Assembly: GCF_035751725.1 (NCBI RefSeq)
Contig: NZ_CP142104.1
Span: forward strand, 3,472,001 to 3,536,000
Direction of reading: 5' to 3'
Source: Pseudomonas frederiksbergensis
GTDB taxonomy: Bacteria > Pseudomonadota > Gammaproteobacteria > Pseudomonadales > Pseudomonadaceae
DNA: 64,000 nt
Positions 9,237 to 17,878 of this stretch are shown one piece after another (positions within the stretch are counted from its first letter, which is position 1; each line of letters starts with the position of its first letter). A model generated the notes under the pieces. It was not told the DNA's origin. It saw nothing but the letters and a program-made list of their open reading frames with translations, and did not search any database. Both the position numbers and the translations under genes were made by a program.

Positions 9237-9344
9237 GGGTTGTCCTCTGTATTTCTTGGAATTTGAGCCAAGACTAGAGGACAGATCCCCGCATAATCCA
9301 ACGGTGATTTGGAAAGGGGTGTTCGCGTTTCGCGAACGAATGTT

Positions 9345-10256
9345 TCAAGGCTGGGATTGTTGGAGATGATCAAATAACAACCGGCTAACCGGCGACAGGG
9401 ACTCGCGCTCACGCACCAGCAACATTAGCGTACGGTTGGACCACTCATCACTGAGGTGTACCGCTGTCAGGCCCAACCCCCTTCCGAATAGCTCAAACGC
9501 TTTCAGCGGCAGAATGCCGATGCCCATATTGGCTTGAACCATACGGCACACTGCGTCGAAACCTGGAACATGAATACGCAGACGCAAGGGTTCGCCCAGC
9601 GCTTTCGCCGCTGCATGGATACGGTTATTGATGGAGCTGGCGGAGTGCAGGCCTATTTGGTCGTATTTCAATGTCTGTAGAAATGCGACTTCGTCAAAGC
9701 TTGCTAGCGGATGGTCATTGCGCATGGCTACGATAAGGCGGTCACTGCGATATGGCACGCTGAAGAGACCTTGCGAATCGCTATCCATTGAACAGATACC
9801 AACGTCGGCCACACCGTCGATGATGCCTTGAACTACCCCATCACTAGGGCGCTCTTCCAAATCAACCTTCACTTGAGAATGATTTAATACGAAATCGTGC
9901 AGATCCTCCGGTAAGAACTGGATGATCGCCGACAGATTGGCAAGCATGCGAACGTAGCCACGCAGCCCCTGCAAGTGCTCCCCAACCTCAATACCAACCT
10001 TCTCGACCTCGGTCAGCATACGACGGGCATGGTGTAAGAGCGTTTCACCCGCCGCCGTCAGCGTCATTCCTTTTGCAGTGCGCGAAAACAAGGGTATGCC
10101 CAGCACCACTTCAAGCTCCACCAACCGCTTGCTGGCAGCCGAAACTGCGATGGCTTCTCTCGATGCAGCGCGCGTCAATGTGCCTTCCTCATGGACAGCC
10201 ACGAACAACTGCAGGGTTACTAGGTCCAGGCGCCGGATGAGCTGTTTATGGAGCAT
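9345..10256 (-). CDS. LysR family transcriptional regulator
   Basis: 303 residues. The N-terminal winged helix-turn-helix (about 10-70: LQLFVAVHEEGTLTRAASRE, then AASKRLVELE) is followed by a type 2 periplasmic-binding-like effector domain (about 95-300). It lies on the same strand just upstream of the CoA-transferase gene with a 108-base gap. It therefore probably controls the CoA-transferase/lyase/MFS operon as an upstream co-directional activator rather than in the classic divergent layout. Confidence 0.92.
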   Translation of the reverse strand: MLHKQLIRRLDLVTLQLFVAVHEEGTLTRAASREAIAVSAASKRLVELEVVLGIPLFSRTAKGMTLTAAGETLLHHARRMLTEVEKVGIEVGEHLQGLRGYVRMLANLSAIIQFLPEDLHDFVLNHSQVKVDLEERPSDGVVQGIIDGVADVGICSMDSDSQGLFSVPYRSDRLIVAMRNDHPLASFDEVAFLQTLKYDQIGLHSASSINNRIHAAAKALGEPLRLRIHVPGFDAVCRMVQANMGIGILPLKAFELFGRGLGLTAVHLSDEWSNRTLMLLVRERESLSPVSRLLFDHLQQSQP

Positions 10257-10470
10257 TAGACGTTTCCAGCAATGGAGAGAAAAACTAGCTTAACCTAGTG
10301 CAGCCGTAGTCATAGAATTCAATGTGTGCCTATAAATCCAGCGGCGGCACGCGGCGATTTCTTGCGTCTCACCAGCGACCAGATCGGCGGCAATTTATCG
10401 CCGCTCAAGGTGTTCAGAGATCAACGACGGCCTACGAGATGCCCGGCGGCGTCTCAGCATGGGAAGTTCT

Positions 10471-11055
10471 TTAGCTCAAGTCGTGAAGTTCTTTGGTGGT
10501 CGCCGGGCCGATGGTGAACTCGGAAAAGCGCGCTTGGAGACCGCTGCGCTCAGGCGTACAAGCTGTCGGCCCCACCTCATAACTGTCTGCTTCCGGGAAC
10601 GGGGCCAGACGCAGCAGAGGCCAGAAAATGCCGTCACAGGAGGCCTGGATCCGCAGGGAGCCTTTTGAGACAGTGACCCGCAGATAGAAGTCTTCAAGTT
10701 CTTTGAAAGGTTGGGAGACTGACCAGTCCGATTTATCGTCCGTGACGACGGTACTCAGAAATAATTCACCGTCGGTGAACTCCACCCCCGTTTTTATCCA
10801 GCGCGTTTCGTCAATTCGCACCATCAGGCCGGCTTGATCGTAAAGGGTACGAAATTCACCTTGGATACGAATCTGCGCAGTGAATTCGCTAGCCGTTGGG
10901 AAACCCAGGAAATGACCGGTATCTCGCATGAAGCCGTAATGAGTTTTACGCCAGAAGTCGGTTTGCTCATCGGTGGTGATCGTGAGGCCGGTTCCATCCG
11001 CCACCCAATCTGCGGGTGGGTTCAGCCACGTTCCGGTACGCATGTCGATGCTCAT
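10471..11055 (-). CDS. DUF1349 domain-containing protein
   Basis: 194 residues, the usual length of DUF1349 proteins, which adopt a concanavalin/lectin-like beta-sandwich. The family pattern is visible: FWRKTHYGFMRDTGHF, then AGLMVRIDETRWIKTGVEF and WPLLRLAPFP near the end. The function is unknown; some relatives sit beside sugar or regulatory genes. AGGG precedes the ATG. It stands alone next to broken genes (amidohydrolase remnant, truncated binding protein). The 214 bases between it and the LysR gene hold nothing I can identify. Confidence 0.85.
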   Translation of the reverse strand: MSIDMRTGTWLNPPADWVADGTGLTITTDEQTDFWRKTHYGFMRDTGHFLGFPTASEFTAQIRIQGEFRTLYDQAGLMVRIDETRWIKTGVEFTDGELFLSTVVTDDKSDWSVSQPFKELEDFYLRVTVSKGSLRIQASCDGIFWPLLRLAPFPEADSYEVGPTACTPERSGLQARFSEFTIGPATTKELHDLS

Positions 11056-11078
11056 AGTTTTATCCCTTTGTCCAAATG

Positions 11079-11290
11079 TTAACGCAAGTGATAGGCGTCG
11101 ATGGCGTTGAGTTCATAAAACGCGCAGCTATCTCAGACTGCGTTTTGACGAGTCGTTCAGCAATAGCCTTGACTTGTGCGTAAGTCGCTGCGGTGGTGCA
11201 GACGGGCCAGTCCGAGCCGAACTAAATGCGCCCCAGGCCAAACTCTGTTAGTGCGAGGGAGCGTTCAACAAGACTACGACGGCCAATTCC
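11079..11290 (-). pseudogene. Amidohydrolase (amidohydrolase_2/COG3618-like) C-terminal remnant
   Basis: On the minus strand the frame gives VERSLALTEFGLGRI, a TAG stop (11222-11224), then FGSDWPVCTTAATYAQVKAI, which is the diagnostic GSDWPV metal-site region of TIM-barrel amidohydrolases such as L-fuconolactonase-type lactonases. After a frameshift a plausible C-terminus (AFYELNAIDAYHLR, stop at 11079-11081) follows. The N-terminal two-thirds is gone. The further stretch to 11579 has no recognisable coding sequence and ends at the truncated binding protein, so this looks like a deletion scar. Confidence 0.65.
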
Positions 11291-11579
11291 CTCACGCACC
11301 ACCATGCTTTCCTCTCGCCCTTCGCCCTGCATTTCTTTCAGGAGCTCAAAATCAGGTCAGCCTGGACGTCATTGATCGCTGCCAAAACCTAGAACTATAA
11401 GATCGTAACGGCGGACGCTTTAACATTGCTCTTGCACAACCAGCAAGCATTGGGTGCAGCGATAGGAGAAATAACCAAGTGGTTATCAGAGTAGGGTGGG
11501 AAGTGTTGCGGGTCATGCGATGCTGCCATGGGCGCCAAGAATTTTTCACGACAAAATCACGCACCGGGGGACATGCGCT

Positions 11580-12905
11580 TCAGCGTGGGTTGCTGTAATG
11601 AGACAGATTGAACAGCGTTGTCTTCTCGGTATGAAACTCACTGAAAAGCCAATCGCTGGGTGTCGGATACGTCGGCCACCAAGCCATGGATTGCAGGTTG
11701 GGAGCGGTGTCCAGCTTCTTGGCCTTATCCCAGATCACCCCCCACTCGCCGGGGCGTAACTCCACTTCCAAGCCAACCTGAGACGCCGTCGCCTGGAACA
11801 GTTCAGCAGCGTTTGCATAGACACCGCTGATGTACTGCATCGAGACCTTCCAGTCCTGCTTGGGTACACCGGAGGCTTCCAACAATTGTCGGGCTTTATC
11901 CAGATCGTAAGAAGCCATGGGCACGCTGGCATGCCCCCAGATACTGCTGGGCAACGGGCCCTTGGGAACGCTGCCGTAGCCATGCAGAATATCTTTGGTG
12001 ACACTGTCGTAATCCCAGAGATACTGCAGCGCCTGACGAAATGCCAGGTTGTCCGTAGGGTACTTCTGGGTATTGATCAGAAACTGGAAGTTCTTCCACG
12101 AAGGCGCGGTGCTCACTTTGATCGAAGGGTTCTCTCCCAACACCTTGAGCTGGTCAAGAGGAATATCCCAGGCGACACCGGCCTCGCCATTCTTGATCAT
12201 CTGGGTACGGGTAGAGGCTTCGGACACGACTTTTACGATGACCCGATCGAATTGCCCTTCTTTCCAGCCGCCCCAGTAGCCATCGAAACGTTCGAGCACC
12301 ACTTGCTGGCCCTGTTCGACCTGCCCAAGCTTATAAGGGCCGGTTCCGATCGCGTTGGGAGCCATCATCCAGTCGTGCCCTTTTTCCACTGCCGCTGGTG
12401 CAATGATGTAAGCAGCGTACTGACCTGCCGCGATCAGATTGGCCGGCGTGGGATTTTGAAACTTGAGCACCACCGTATCGTCAGCGACGACCTCGACGGA
12501 ATCCAACGCTTTCCATACATACGCAGCGCCTTGTTTCAGCGCCTTCACGTATTCAATGGATTTTTTGACCGCTGCGGCATTGAACGCCGAACCGTCATGA
12601 AACTTAACGCCGTGTCGCAGCTTGAAGGTCCAGGTCTTGCCGTTGTCGCTGCTTTCCCAGGACGTGGCCAGCCCAGGGGAAAACTCCTCGGCACTGCCCG
12701 GAGCGTTATAGACAAGAAGCGTCTCGTAGATATTACCCAGCACCCTCACCTCTTCCGAAAACGCCGAGGCTGGATCCCAATCCTTGAAAGAGGCTCGGTC
12801 AGCGACAACCAAGGTATTGTTGGCCGCACACACCAAGCCACTGGTCAACGGCGCGGTAACGGAAAGCGCCATCAACCCTGCCATCAAGGTTCTTTTGAAG
12901 TTCAT
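11580..12905 (-). CDS. ABC transporter substrate-binding protein, family 5 (Dpp/Opp type), C-terminally truncated
   Basis: A periplasmic peptide/nickel-type solute-binding protein. It has an N-terminal signal peptide (about 1-27) and the family signatures GLATSWESSDNGKTWTFKLR and VKFHDGSAFNAAAVK. It has 441 residues against the usual 500-530 and stops right after NLSHYSNPR, in the middle of the block where relatives continue with the closing lobe-I segment. No permease or ATPase genes follow; instead there is non-coding sequence and the amidohydrolase remnant. It is probably non-functional, a relic of a dipeptide-type ABC operon removed by deletion. AGAGGA precedes the ATG. Confidence 0.82.
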   Translation of the reverse strand: MNFKRTLMAGLMALSVTAPLTSGLVCAANNTLVVADRASFKDWDPASAFSEEVRVLGNIYETLLVYNAPGSAEEFSPGLATSWESSDNGKTWTFKLRHGVKFHDGSAFNAAAVKKSIEYVKALKQGAAYVWKALDSVEVVADDTVVLKFQNPTPANLIAAGQYAAYIIAPAAVEKGHDWMMAPNAIGTGPYKLGQVEQGQQVVLERFDGYWGGWKEGQFDRVIVKVVSEASTRTQMIKNGEAGVAWDIPLDQLKVLGENPSIKVSTAPSWKNFQFLINTQKYPTDNLAFRQALQYLWDYDSVTKDILHGYGSVPKGPLPSSIWGHASVPMASYDLDKARQLLEASGVPKQDWKVSMQYISGVYANAAELFQATASQVGLEVELRPGEWGVIWDKAKKLDTAPNLQSMAWWPTYPTPSDWLFSEFHTEKTTLFNLSHYSNPR

Positions 12906-13067
12906 TGGTGTTCCTCTTATTTTTATGATGGGCGCAGCGAATCACTTGCACGAGCAGGCCTTAATCCAACTTGGATGGACGACGTGATTGGTCGGTCGTG
13001 AACCTGCCTGAGCGTTGTGGCCCATTATTGATCTGCCGTACGGCCAGCTCAATTTCGCGAACACTAA

Positions 13068-13100
13068 GAAAAAAACGCCCGATGACGCTTGAAAGCGTCA
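13068..13100 (-). terminator. Rho-independent terminator of the XRE-like gene
   Basis: On the minus strand, TGACGCTT-TC-AAGCGTCA (13083-13100), then TCGGGCG and a run of seven T (13068-13075 region). It lies just downstream of the regulator ending at 13126. Confidence 0.6.
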
Positions 13101-13125
13101 CCTAGCGTCTGTTTTCAAGGCAGGG

Positions 13126-13953
13126 TTAGAACAACGGCGGAACAAGGTTGAACTCACCCTCGGACGGGCGGATCAGCAGCCGCGCCCTGACCTCGCTGGG
13201 GATCTCAGGGGCATCGACCGGAAAGCAGCTGCAACTGGAAAGCGCGTTGCGCAGATCGATCGACTCGCCCAAGTACTCAAACACAATCTGAGCACCAAAA
13301 GGACGTCGAAAATTGTCACCGGAGACGCCAAGCACCAAGCCATTGAGAAAGCGGAAACGACTGCGGTAGGAGGGGTAAAGCGCCGACCAGATATAGCCCC
13401 GAGACGATAGGTATTCGTGCTCGACGATGTAAATCAGATCGGATGAGGCAAAGCAGAACCCCCGATATTTATTGATGCCGAAACTCTTCAGTTGGTCATC
13501 ACCCAACCTCACTCGCTCGTAGGTTTTACTCAATATCTTGTTGCCGGAACGGGTCAGGCGGGTTATCGACTTGATCACCTCCCCTGATCCGGAGGGCGAC
13601 ATCAAATAGACGAAGTAGTAACCCTGGTACTTCGACAGCTCCTGCGCGGAGCTTGGAAAAAAATCGGTTGGTACAGCACTGTCCGGCTCTCGCGCCGTGC
13701 GCTGCCTGTTGAGCAGAGCGCGGAACGACTCGTGCTCGGAGAATATTTCATCCTCATCCACCCCGAAAAAAGCGCATATCTTGCGAAGGGTGAAGAGCGA
13801 GGGAGTCGCCTGCGCCCCCAGGTATTTGTTGAACTGTTGGCGGTTGATATCGAGGGAGCGGCACACCATCGCCACCGACTTGTAGTACCCGCAGAGAAGG
13901 CGCAAGTTTTCACTGAAGTCTTGCATCGACCGGGCTGAATTGGAGCTCGCCAT
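13126..13953 (-). CDS. Helix-turn-helix (XRE-like) regulator with unknown C-terminal domain
   Basis: 275 residues from the ATG at 13953, chosen because AGGA lies 8 bases upstream; a longer frame to 14058 has no such site. Residues about 8-65 form a Cro/CI-type HTH (SENLRLLCGYYKSVAMVCRSLDINRQQFNKYL is read as helices 1-4). The C-terminal 190 residues are a predicted alpha/beta domain I do not recognise. It lies next to, and divergent from, the flavin-linked catabolic operon starting at 14370, separated by 416 bases. Control of that operon or of the decayed transport genes is possible but not shown. Confidence 0.75.
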   Translation of the reverse strand: MASSNSARSMQDFSENLRLLCGYYKSVAMVCRSLDINRQQFNKYLGAQATPSLFTLRKICAFFGVDEDEIFSEHESFRALLNRQRTAREPDSAVPTDFFPSSAQELSKYQGYYFVYLMSPSGSGEVIKSITRLTRSGNKILSKTYERVRLGDDQLKSFGINKYRGFCFASSDLIYIVEHEYLSSRGYIWSALYPSYRSRFRFLNGLVLGVSGDNFRRPFGAQIVFEYLGESIDLRNALSSCSCFPVDAPEIPSEVRARLLIRPSEGEFNLVPPLF

Positions 13954-14369
13954 TAAAATATTCCTAACGCCACAATGAACAACATACTGGGCTGATCGCC
14001 GCTTCGGATCGCGTTCCTGAGCTTGGCAGCGCCAAGCCGTGATCGACGTAAGCACCAAGCCCGACCATAGCGCCTGGGCGAGGGGTGTTCAACCGATACA
14101 CATGTCTCGGTCTGAACCCGCTCACCTTTATTAACCTCAGCGCCGAGGCAGGTGCTTCCCCTATCAGGCGCGTCATCGCCCAACAACCTTCGCCCCCTGC
14201 AATTCTATAATCGGTCCTGAGTCATCGGTGTGCTTCGAGCAATCGCGCTCAAGACCCCTACCCTCCTTCTATCGTCTTCCAATCACAAACTCATCTCAGG
14301 GGCTTGCACTGCTGGTATTATGGTATACCATCAGACGCACAAGCTTTTTCATTCCAACCGGAGCAGCTC
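13954..14369. other. Divergent intergenic region, 416 bp
   Basis: No convincing gene. It contains the promoter of the AA_synth-led operon and one copy of the shared palindrome at 14321-14330. Short antisense ORFs here have no family resemblance or ribosome binding site. Confidence 0.6.
14321..14330 (+). promoter_or_regulatory. Operator copy 1, TGGTATACCA palindrome
   Basis: A perfect 10-base palindrome within TATTATGGTATACCA, 39 bases before the ATG of the first operon. The same motif recurs before four other transcription units of this cluster. Its form fits the operators of GntR/FadR-subfamily regulators, and such a gene lies in this operon. Confidence 0.75.
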
Positions 14370-14960
14370 ATGAGTTTCGAAATCCGCAAGATCGTCAGCT
14401 ATGTCGAAGAAACCTTTATCGAAGGCGGCAAGGCTACTGACAAGCCTGTGACCATGGTCGGGCTGGCCGTCGTGATGAAAAACCCTTGGCTGGGTCGCGG
14501 CTTTGTCGAAGACCTGAAGCCTGAAATCCGCGCCAACTGCTCCGACCTCGGCGCGCTGATGGTCGAACGCCTGGTCGGCATCATCGGCGGCGCCGAGAAG
14601 ATCGAAGCCTACGGCAAGGCCGCTGTAGTAGGCGCCGACGGTGAAATCGAGCACGCCTCGGCCGTCATCCACACCTTGCGCTTCGGCAACCACTACCGCG
14701 AAGCGGTCAAGGCCAAGAGTTATCTGAGTTTCACCAACAAGCGCGGCGGCCCTGGCACCTCGATTCAGATTCCGATGATGCACAAGGACGACGAAGGCCT
14801 GCGGTCACACTACATCACCCTGGAAATGCAAATTGAAGACGCCCCCCGCGCCGACGAGATCGTCGTGGTGCTGGGCTGCGCCGACGGCGGTCGCTTGCAC
14901 CCGCGCATCGGCAACCGCTACATCGACCTGGAAGAACTGGCTGCCGAAAACGCCCAGTAA
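14370..14960 (+). CDS. AA_synth (PF06684-type) family protein
   Basis: 196 residues. It matches the so-called amino acid synthesis family, small cytoplasmic proteins of known fold but uncertain function. Characteristic stretches are IRKIVSYVEETFIEGG at the start, the LGRGFVEDLKP segment, and GGPGTSIQIPMMHKDDEGLR with the HYITLEMQIEDAPRADEI block. CGGAG lies 5-6 bases before the ATG. It heads the operon carrying an alpha/beta hydrolase, two aldehyde dehydrogenases and a flavin reductase. An enzymatic or accessory role in the same degradation pathway is likely, and I cannot name the reaction. Confidence 0.85.
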   Translation: MSFEIRKIVSYVEETFIEGGKATDKPVTMVGLAVVMKNPWLGRGFVEDLKPEIRANCSDLGALMVERLVGIIGGAEKIEAYGKAAVVGADGEIEHASAVIHTLRFGNHYREAVKAKSYLSFTNKRGGPGTSIQIPMMHKDDEGLRSHYITLEMQIEDAPRADEIVVVLGCADGGRLHPRIGNRYIDLEELAAENAQ

Positions 14961-14974
14961 TCAAGGTTGATCAG

Positions 14975-14987
14975 AACAACAAGAAGG
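14975..14987 (+). promoter_or_regulatory. Possible Hfq/Crc target (AAnAAnAA motif)
   Basis: AACAACAAGAAGG just before the Shine-Dalgarno of the hydrolase gene. It matches the A-rich catabolite-activity motif bound by Hfq with Crc in Pseudomonas. Confidence 0.4.
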
Positions 14988-15003
14988 CATGCAGGAGCGC
15001 TCC

Positions 15004-15837
15004 ATGATTCGGCTCACCGCTGAACTCACCCCGGCGGGCACCAGTTACCTGGCGACCGGCCAAGGCCAGCCCGTGGTTTTGATCCACGGCGTGGGCCTGA
15101 ACAAAGAAATGTGGGGCGGCCAGGTGGTTGGCCTGGCCACGAAGTACCGTGTGATTGCCTACGACATGCTGGGCCACGGCGCCAGCCCACGCCCGGAAAG
15201 CGGCACGCCCCTGCTGGGCTATGCCGACCAACTGCTGGAGTTGCTCGATCATTTGCAACTGCCCCAGGCAACGGTGATCGGCTTTTCCATGGGTGGGCTG
15301 GTGGCGCGGGCGTTTGCCCTGCATTACCCGCAGCGCCTGCAAGGATTGGTGGTGCTCAACAGCGTGTTCAATCGCAGCGCCGAACAGCGCGCCGGCGTCA
15401 TTGCGCGCACCGCGCAGGCCGCCGAGCACGGGCCGGACGCCAACGCCGAAGCCGCCCTGTCGCGCTGGTTCAGCCGTGAATATCAGGCGGCCAATCCGGC
15501 GCAGATCGCCGCGCTGCGCCAGACCTTGGCAGGGAACGATCCGCAGGGTTACCTGACCACTTATGAACTGTTCGCCACTCAAGATATGTACCGCGCGGAA
15601 GATCTGGCGAGTATTCAGGTGCCGACATTGGTCGCCACGGGCGAACTGGATCCTGGCTCTACGCCGGAAATGGCCGAGCAACTGGCCGAGCGAATTCCCG
15701 GTGCGACCGTTGCGGTGCTCGCCGAGCAGCGGCATATGATGCCCGTGGAATCGCCGCGCCTGGTCAACCAGCTGTTGCTGGAATTTCTCGACACGGTTAA
15801 CGCCCGACAAAACCAAATAAAGGGGATCGTTGCATGA
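15004..15837 (+). CDS. Alpha/beta hydrolase
   Basis: 277 residues from the ATG at 15004, preceded by AGGAG (the ATG at 14989 lacks a site). Oxyanion HG motif VVLIHGVGLNKEMW, nucleophile Ser95 in GFSMGG, acid Asp216 in GELDPGST and His244 in EQRHMMP form a full catalytic triad. Relatives hydrolyse esters, enol-lactones or amides. The position suggests a role like TgnD (which splits the ring-opened trigonelline product) or RutD. It overlaps the next gene by four bases (ATGA), so the two are translationally coupled. Confidence 0.9.
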   Translation: MIRLTAELTPAGTSYLATGQGQPVVLIHGVGLNKEMWGGQVVGLATKYRVIAYDMLGHGASPRPESGTPLLGYADQLLELLDHLQLPQATVIGFSMGGLVARAFALHYPQRLQGLVVLNSVFNRSAEQRAGVIARTAQAAEHGPDANAEAALSRWFSREYQAANPAQIAALRQTLAGNDPQGYLTTYELFATQDMYRAEDLASIQVPTLVATGELDPGSTPEMAEQLAERIPGATVAVLAEQRHMMPVESPRLVNQLLLEFLDTVNARQNQIKGIVA

Positions 15838-17315
15838 CACTCGCACGCTTCCAGATGTGCATCGGCGGTGAATGGGTCGATGCCCTCTCCGGCAAGACCT
15901 TTGAAAGCCTGAACCCGGCCCTGGCTCAAGCCTGGGCCGAATTACCCGATGCCGACGAAGCCGATGTCGAGCGCGCCGTGCAGGCTGCGCAGTCGGCTTT
16001 CGACAGCCCGGCCTGGCGCGGCCTGAGCGCTACCGCTCGTGGCAAATTGCTGCGTCGTCTTGGTGACCTGATTGCCGAAAACAAAGAACAATTGGCCCAG
16101 TTGGAAAGCCGCGACAACGGCAAACTGATCCGCGAAACCCGCGGCCAGGTCAGCTACCTGCCGGAGTTCTTCCACTACACCGCAGGCCTGGCCGACAAGC
16201 TCGAAGGCGGCACCCTGCCCCTCGATAAGCCGGACATGTTTGCCTATACGGTGCATGAAGCCATGGGCGTGGTGGCGGCGATCATTCCCTGGAACAGCCC
16301 GCTGTACCTCACTGCAATCAAACTGGCGCCGGCCCTTGCGGCAGGCAATACCATTGTGATCAAACCGTCCGAGCACGCCTCGGCAACCATTCTTGAACTG
16401 GCTCGCCTGGCGCTGGAAGCCGGCATCCCGCCGGGCGTGGTCAACGTGGTCACCGGTTATGGCCCAAGCACGGGCGCCGCCCTCACCCGCCATCCGCTGG
16501 TGCGCAAGATCGCCTTCACCGGCGGCGCGGCCACGGCCCGGCATGTGGTGCGCAGCAGCGCGGAGAACTTCGCCAAGCTGTCGCTGGAGCTGGGCGGCAA
16601 ATCACCGAATATCATTTTCGCCGATGCCGACCTGGACAGTGCGATCAACGGCGCGATTGCGGGGATTTATGCGGCCTCAGGTCAAAGCTGCGTCTCTGGC
16701 TCACGGCTGCTGGTGCAGGACGAAATCTATGATGAGTTCGTCGATCGTCTGGTCGAACGCGCCAAGCGCATCCGCATCGGCAACCCGCAGGAAGACAGTA
16801 GCGAAATGGGCCCGATGGCCACTGCGCAACAACTGGCCGTGGTCGAAGGCTTGGTAGCCGATGCCGTGGCCGAGGGTGCGCGTCTGCGTCTGGGCGGCAA
16901 GCGTCCAGAGAATCTGGGGGATGGCTGGTTCTATGAGCCAACCCTGTTCGAATGCGACCGCAACTCGATGAAGATTATGCAGGAAGAGGTGTTCGGTCCG
17001 GTGGCCTCGGTCATCCGTTTCAAAGATGAAGCCGAAGCGCTGGCGATTGCCAACGACTCGCAGTTCGGCCTCGCCGCCGGCATCTGGACCCGCGACCTGG
17101 GGCGAGCCCATCGCCTGGCCCGGGACGTTCGCTCGGGGATTATCTGGGTCAACACCTACCGTGCTGTCTCGGCCATGGCGCCGATCGGCGGTTTCAAGAA
17201 CAGCGGCTATGGACGCGAGAGCGGCATCGATTCGGTGCTGGCCTACACCGAGCTGAAAACGGTGTGGATCAACCTCTCTCAGGCCCCCATGCCTGATCCC
17301 TTCGTGATGCGCTAG
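15834..17315 (+). CDS. Aldehyde dehydrogenase family protein
   Basis: NAD(P)-dependent aldehyde oxidation, 493 residues, full length. The Rossmann region contains IIPWNSPLYL and FTGGAATARH; the general base Glu252 is in LELGGKSPN and the nucleophile Cys286 in SGQSCVSGSR. The sequence type is close to betaine/aromatic aldehyde and TgnC-like enzymes rather than SSADH. It is coupled to the preceding hydrolase and followed after 12 bases by a flavin reductase. Oxidation of the aldehyde formed by ring cleavage is a reasonable inference. Confidence 0.93.
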   Translation: MTLARFQMCIGGEWVDALSGKTFESLNPALAQAWAELPDADEADVERAVQAAQSAFDSPAWRGLSATARGKLLRRLGDLIAENKEQLAQLESRDNGKLIRETRGQVSYLPEFFHYTAGLADKLEGGTLPLDKPDMFAYTVHEAMGVVAAIIPWNSPLYLTAIKLAPALAAGNTIVIKPSEHASATILELARLALEAGIPPGVVNVVTGYGPSTGAALTRHPLVRKIAFTGGAATARHVVRSSAENFAKLSLELGGKSPNIIFADADLDSAINGAIAGIYAASGQSCVSGSRLLVQDEIYDEFVDRLVERAKRIRIGNPQEDSSEMGPMATAQQLAVVEGLVADAVAEGARLRLGGKRPENLGDGWFYEPTLFECDRNSMKIMQEEVFGPVASVIRFKDEAEALAIANDSQFGLAAGIWTRDLGRAHRLARDVRSGIIWVNTYRAVSAMAPIGGFKNSGYGRESGIDSVLAYTELKTVWINLSQAPMPDPFVMR

Positions 17316-17327
17316 GAGACCGCCGAC

Positions 17328-17813
17328 ATGATCGAACCCGGCATTTACAAAGACGTCATGAGCTCGTTCCCTTCCGGGGTCACGGTGGTCACCACCCTGG
17401 ACCCGGACGGTGGCATCGTCGGCATCACGGCCAGCGCCTTCAGTGCGCTGTCGATCGATCCCGCCCTGGTGCTTTTCTGCCCGAACTATGCCTCGGACAC
17501 TTACCCGATCCTGCGTAACAGCAAGCAGTTTGCGATTCATCTCCTATCGGCCGAGCAGACTGCCGAAGCCTATGCGTTTGCTGGCAAAGGCAAGGACAAG
17601 GCCAAGGGCATCGAGTGGCACCTCAGCGAACTGGGCAACCCACTGTTGGGCAAGGCCACGGCGATCATCGAGTGCGAGCTGTGGCGTGAATACGACGGTG
17701 GCGATCACGCGATCATCGTCGGCGCGGTGAAAAACCTGATTCTGCCCGAGCAACCGGTCACACCGATGATTTATCACAAAGGCAAGTTGGGCCCACTGCC
17801 CACCTTGGCCTGA
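17328..17813 (+). CDS. Flavin reductase family protein (copy 1)
   Basis: A short-chain FMN/FAD reductase of the two-component monooxygenase type (HpaC/RutF-like), 161 residues. It supplies reduced flavin to a partner oxygenase. The flavin-binding core has FPSGVTVVTT, GITASAFSALS and ALVLFCPN; the C-terminal half has IIECELWREYDGGDHAI. GGAG lies upstream of the ATG. A paralogue of identical length at 28683 lies beside the luciferase-like oxygenase and is about 70% identical by eye. Confidence 0.93.
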   Translation: MIEPGIYKDVMSSFPSGVTVVTTLDPDGGIVGITASAFSALSIDPALVLFCPNYASDTYPILRNSKQFAIHLLSAEQTAEAYAFAGKGKDKAKGIEWHLSELGNPLLGKATAIIECELWREYDGGDHAIIVGAVKNLILPEQPVTPMIYHKGKLGPLPTLA

Positions 17814-17825
17814 CATCTACACAAA

Positions 17826-17853
17826 ACCCTGTGGGAGCAAGCTGCCACAGGGG
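17826..17853. repeat. REP-like hairpin inside the operon
   Basis: CCCTGTGG, then GAGCAAGCTG, then CCACAGGG. The GTGGGAGC core and position between two genes of one operon are typical of Pseudomonas REP elements. It could protect or shorten the upstream mRNA. Confidence 0.5.
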
Positions 17854-17878
17854 TTCGTCACATTTTCCAGGAGCCGGC

